In this document: piece after piece, positions 62,208 through 64,000 of the stretch
How positions within the stretch are numbered: the stretch's first letter is position 1
How the letters are laid out: the number at the start of each line of letters is the position of its first letter
Origin: Acidimicrobiia bacterium
GTDB lineage: Bacteria > Actinomycetota > Acidimicrobiia > Spongiisociales > ZC4RG35
Direction: 5' to 3'
Length of the DNA: 64,000 nucleotides
Assembly (NCBI GenBank): GCA_028285585.1
Contig: JANQOU010000006.1
Span: 124,001-188,000, forward strand
Position numbers and translations under genes: made by a program
The notes under the pieces: generated by a model
The model's input: only the letters and a program-made list of their open reading frames with translations
Told to the model about the DNA's origin: nothing
Databases searched by the model: none

Positions 62208-63167
62208 ATGACGGATGAGCGACATACGTGGGAATTGATCGTCGAAGTTGCTGAGGATCTCACCCGCCGCGGACAAACGCCGTTCGAGATGCGGACTCTT
62301 ATCCGAGAAGTTCAGCGTCTCGACCCATCCCGAGACCGCGGATCCATCCAGCCCATCGTCCAAGGGCTCACCGTCAACGCGGGCACCGGTCCCCCGTCGC
62401 GAGGGGGGAAGCCGCTGCTGAGAGTGGCACACGGCCTCTATGCGTTGCGACCAGAGGAGCACGAAGTCGAAGGCGAGGTCGCAGCAGATGAACCCGTAGA
62501 ACTCCAAACAGACGAACCAAGGCTTGTCTCTGGGCTGAACACGACAAGGCTCGGAGCCGCGCTCAATGCGGTCTCCGCCGAGATGGAATCGCTGATCGAC
62601 GACGGCCTCGAGCACCTGCTCACTGAAGACATCCTCCGGTTCTCCCTCATCCGCTCGCTAATCGGACTCGGGACACCGCCTACTGCTATTCGCACAGAGG
62701 TGAGGATCCCGAACATAGGAGCTATCGACCTCGAGTTTGGGGAAAGTTCTAAGACCCTGGTGGAACTCAAGTTCCCTCGTGATCCCACCAACTTCGGAGC
62801 CGCCGACACCATGACGCTCGGCGAGCTGATCAAGGACTTCTACAAGGTGGCAAAGGGTGACGATCGCGGAGGCGTCATCATTCAGATGACAGACGAAAGG
62901 CTGAGAAGGTATCTCGGGAGGCGAACGCGCCCAGAGCCCGTCTGGCGATTCAATCCAGGAACCTTCATGACCTTCACGCCGACGAGCGTCGACGCCCTCC
63001 CCAAGTCCGCCAAGACCCCCAGTCTTGTTTCGCTTGCCGAACGTGGCGAGTTGATCGCTCGGTGTTTCTCAGCCAACAGAATTCACAACTGGCTACTGGT
63101 CGCGTGGTCGGTATCGGCGGTAGAAGCGCCTCGGGTCGATGCCGGTGAGGACACCACCGATCGGTAG
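62208..63167 (+). CDS. Winged-helix (DUF7669-like) protein with PD-(D/E)XK nuclease-like domain
   Basis: A 319-residue protein. The N-terminal 80 residues (ERHTWELIVEVAEDLTRRG, then FEMRTLIREVQRLD, closing with LLRVAHGLYALRP) form a winged helix of the restriction-system-associated DUF7669 type. A second domain from about residue 130 has the PD-(D/E)XK core: Asp174 in IGAIDLEFG, then Glu186 and Lys188 in TLVELKFPRD. This suggests a DNA-acting nuclease, possibly defence-related, with no methylase beside it. The ATG at 62208 has GGAGG upstream. Confidence 0.65.
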   Translation: MTDERHTWELIVEVAEDLTRRGQTPFEMRTLIREVQRLDPSRDRGSIQPIVQGLTVNAGTGPPSRGGKPLLRVAHGLYALRPEEHEVEGEVAADEPVELQTDEPRLVSGLNTTRLGAALNAVSAEMESLIDDGLEHLLTEDILRFSLIRSLIGLGTPPTAIRTEVRIPNIGAIDLEFGESSKTLVELKFPRDPTNFGAADTMTLGELIKDFYKVAKGDDRGGVIIQMTDERLRRYLGRRTRPEPVWRFNPGTFMTFTPTSVDALPKSAKTPSLVSLAERGELIARCFSANRIHNWLLVAWSVSAVEAPRVDAGEDTTDR

Positions 63168-63189
63168 TCGACCCGAAGAGGACCACTCA

Positions 63190-63993
63190 TTGCTACACAA
63201 GCAACCCCCGCCGAGTCCTCACCGGTCGAATGCGACAGTCGTTGTGCTGGTCGTTCTGGTACTGGCCGCCTGCACTGGGGTGACCACTGATCGGACGACG
63301 ACGCAGCCAAGACCAACGGTCGAGAGTGAACAGTCTTCTACAACCGCTGCCGCTGGAGCCGAATCGACAGCAAACTCGACCGTTGTCGATGGCGGGCACC
63401 TGAGCGACGAGCAGGATCTCGATTGTCTGGCTGAGCTTCTCGAGTCCATAGTCCAACTCGATGAGGAGACCGCCAGGCTCCTTGAGTCTGATGCGCCATC
63501 GCGCGCGGACGCTTTCGGCATCTCTGTCGAAAAGGCGAGGGTTGGGCTGCTCTTCGAACTTGCGTTCAGGGAACTGAAACAAACGATCCGCCAGGACAGT
63601 TCGCTGGCGGCGGTTCTTGCGGACGCGGCTACCGGACCTCCCGAAGGCCCCATCGGCGGACACATCCATTTCGTCGATGAGATACCGCAAAAGGCTCGGG
63701 ATCTAGTTGCGGCCAGCGAGATCGCGGGTTTGGTCACTCTTTATGGCGGATCGATGTACACGATCGAGGAAGTAGAACTACTGACTAGGGACATCGCTGA
63801 AGCCACGCTCGACCTGGGCTTCACCTTCGGCGCATGGTATGACACCGAACTCCAAGCCTTCATCGTTGCCTTGGAACCCACGCCCGACGCTCCCGACATG
63901 ACAGACGAAGAAATCCTCGATCATCTCGCCGCAAATATCCGCGACCCTCAGGCCGCCGACCACATCATTATCCGCCGCGTCGACTCGACATGA
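63190..63993 (+). CDS. Predicted lipoprotein of unknown function
   Basis: About 267 residues if started at the TTG at 63190, which follows GAAGAGGA; an ATG at 63139 would overlap the nuclease-like gene by 29 bases. The lipoprotein signal ATVVVLVVLVLAAC is followed by a Thr/Ser-rich linker, then a helical acidic domain and a C-terminal alpha/beta part (LVTLYGGSMYTIEEVELLTRD, partial). No family recognised. Complete at the right edge. Confidence 0.65.
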   Translation: MLHKQPPPSPHRSNATVVVLVVLVLAACTGVTTDRTTTQPRPTVESEQSSTTAAAGAESTANSTVVDGGHLSDEQDLDCLAELLESIVQLDEETARLLESDAPSRADAFGISVEKARVGLLFELAFRELKQTIRQDSSLAAVLADAATGPPEGPIGGHIHFVDEIPQKARDLVAASEIAGLVTLYGGSMYTIEEVELLTRDIAEATLDLGFTFGAWYDTELQAFIVALEPTPDAPDMTDEEILDHLAANIRDPQAADHIIIRRVDST

Positions 63994-64000
63994 ATACCCC

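Overview
The window is about 62% GC and gene-dense, with many 4-base and 11-base gene overlaps. A WhiB protein, a Bpa-type proteasome activator, a Tad pilus locus, a menaquinone-type SdhCAB with a single cytochrome b, and an SCP2-domain protein point to an actinomycetote. My best guess is Acidimicrobiia, but no marker here fixes the class. Aerobic metabolism is clear from the TCA enzymes, two oxygenase families and a persulfide dioxygenase.

Layout. 1-3526: end of a sugar operon (GH3 glycosidase tail, DUF4380-like protein, xylulokinase, NAD-dependent epimerase). 3490-4904: GFA-family protein and a zinc-independent alcohol dehydrogenase. 4962-13346: DMT transporter, then a tightly coupled quaternary-amine operon: a gamma-butyrobetaine-dioxygenase-like enzyme, a dehydrocarnitine-cleaving BKACE, fused carnitine dehydrogenase/betainyl-CoA thioesterase, acyl-CoA dehydrogenase, NDP-forming acyl-CoA ligase and CaiD-like hydratase. 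13343-21783: on the opposite strand a choline-dehydrogenase-like GMC enzyme and a complete peptide-type ABC importer, with a divergent IclR regulator. A shared 11-base motif in front of the IclR gene and the dioxygenase suggests one regulon whose reactions converge on glycine betaine. 21773-22924: lipoprotein, a two-unit hairpin repeat, and tRNA-Glu and tRNA-Gln.

22997-29177 is a Tad/Flp pilus operon (minor pilins, Flp, TadC, TadB, TadA, TadZ/CpaE, CpaB). 29210-31136 is an accessory stretch, partly AT-richer, with an excisionase-like HTH protein, a HicA-like/partner pair and a small membrane protein. 31172-36084: DUF2238-like membrane protein, bpa, whiB and sdhCAB. 36202-38910: a second, separate set of TadE/TadG-type pseudopilins. 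38933-40715: DHDPS-family aldolase, SCP2 protein and YCII protein.

40757-50801 is core metabolism: mdh, nadABC, Bax-inhibitor-1 protein, NADP-isocitrate dehydrogenase, DM13 protein, folD, purH and purN, the last probably starting at AUC. 50883-58826: rhodanese, persulfide-dioxygenase/rhodanese fusion, membrane proteins, acyltransferase, DNA polymerase IV, benzoate-CoA-ligase-like enzyme and an SDR. 58828-61864: tryptophan dioxygenase, kynureninase and an SbnI/ParB-like protein. 62208-63993: a winged-helix plus PD-(D/E)XK nuclease-like protein and a lipoprotein. I see no insertion sequence, prophage, CRISPR array or rRNA gene.
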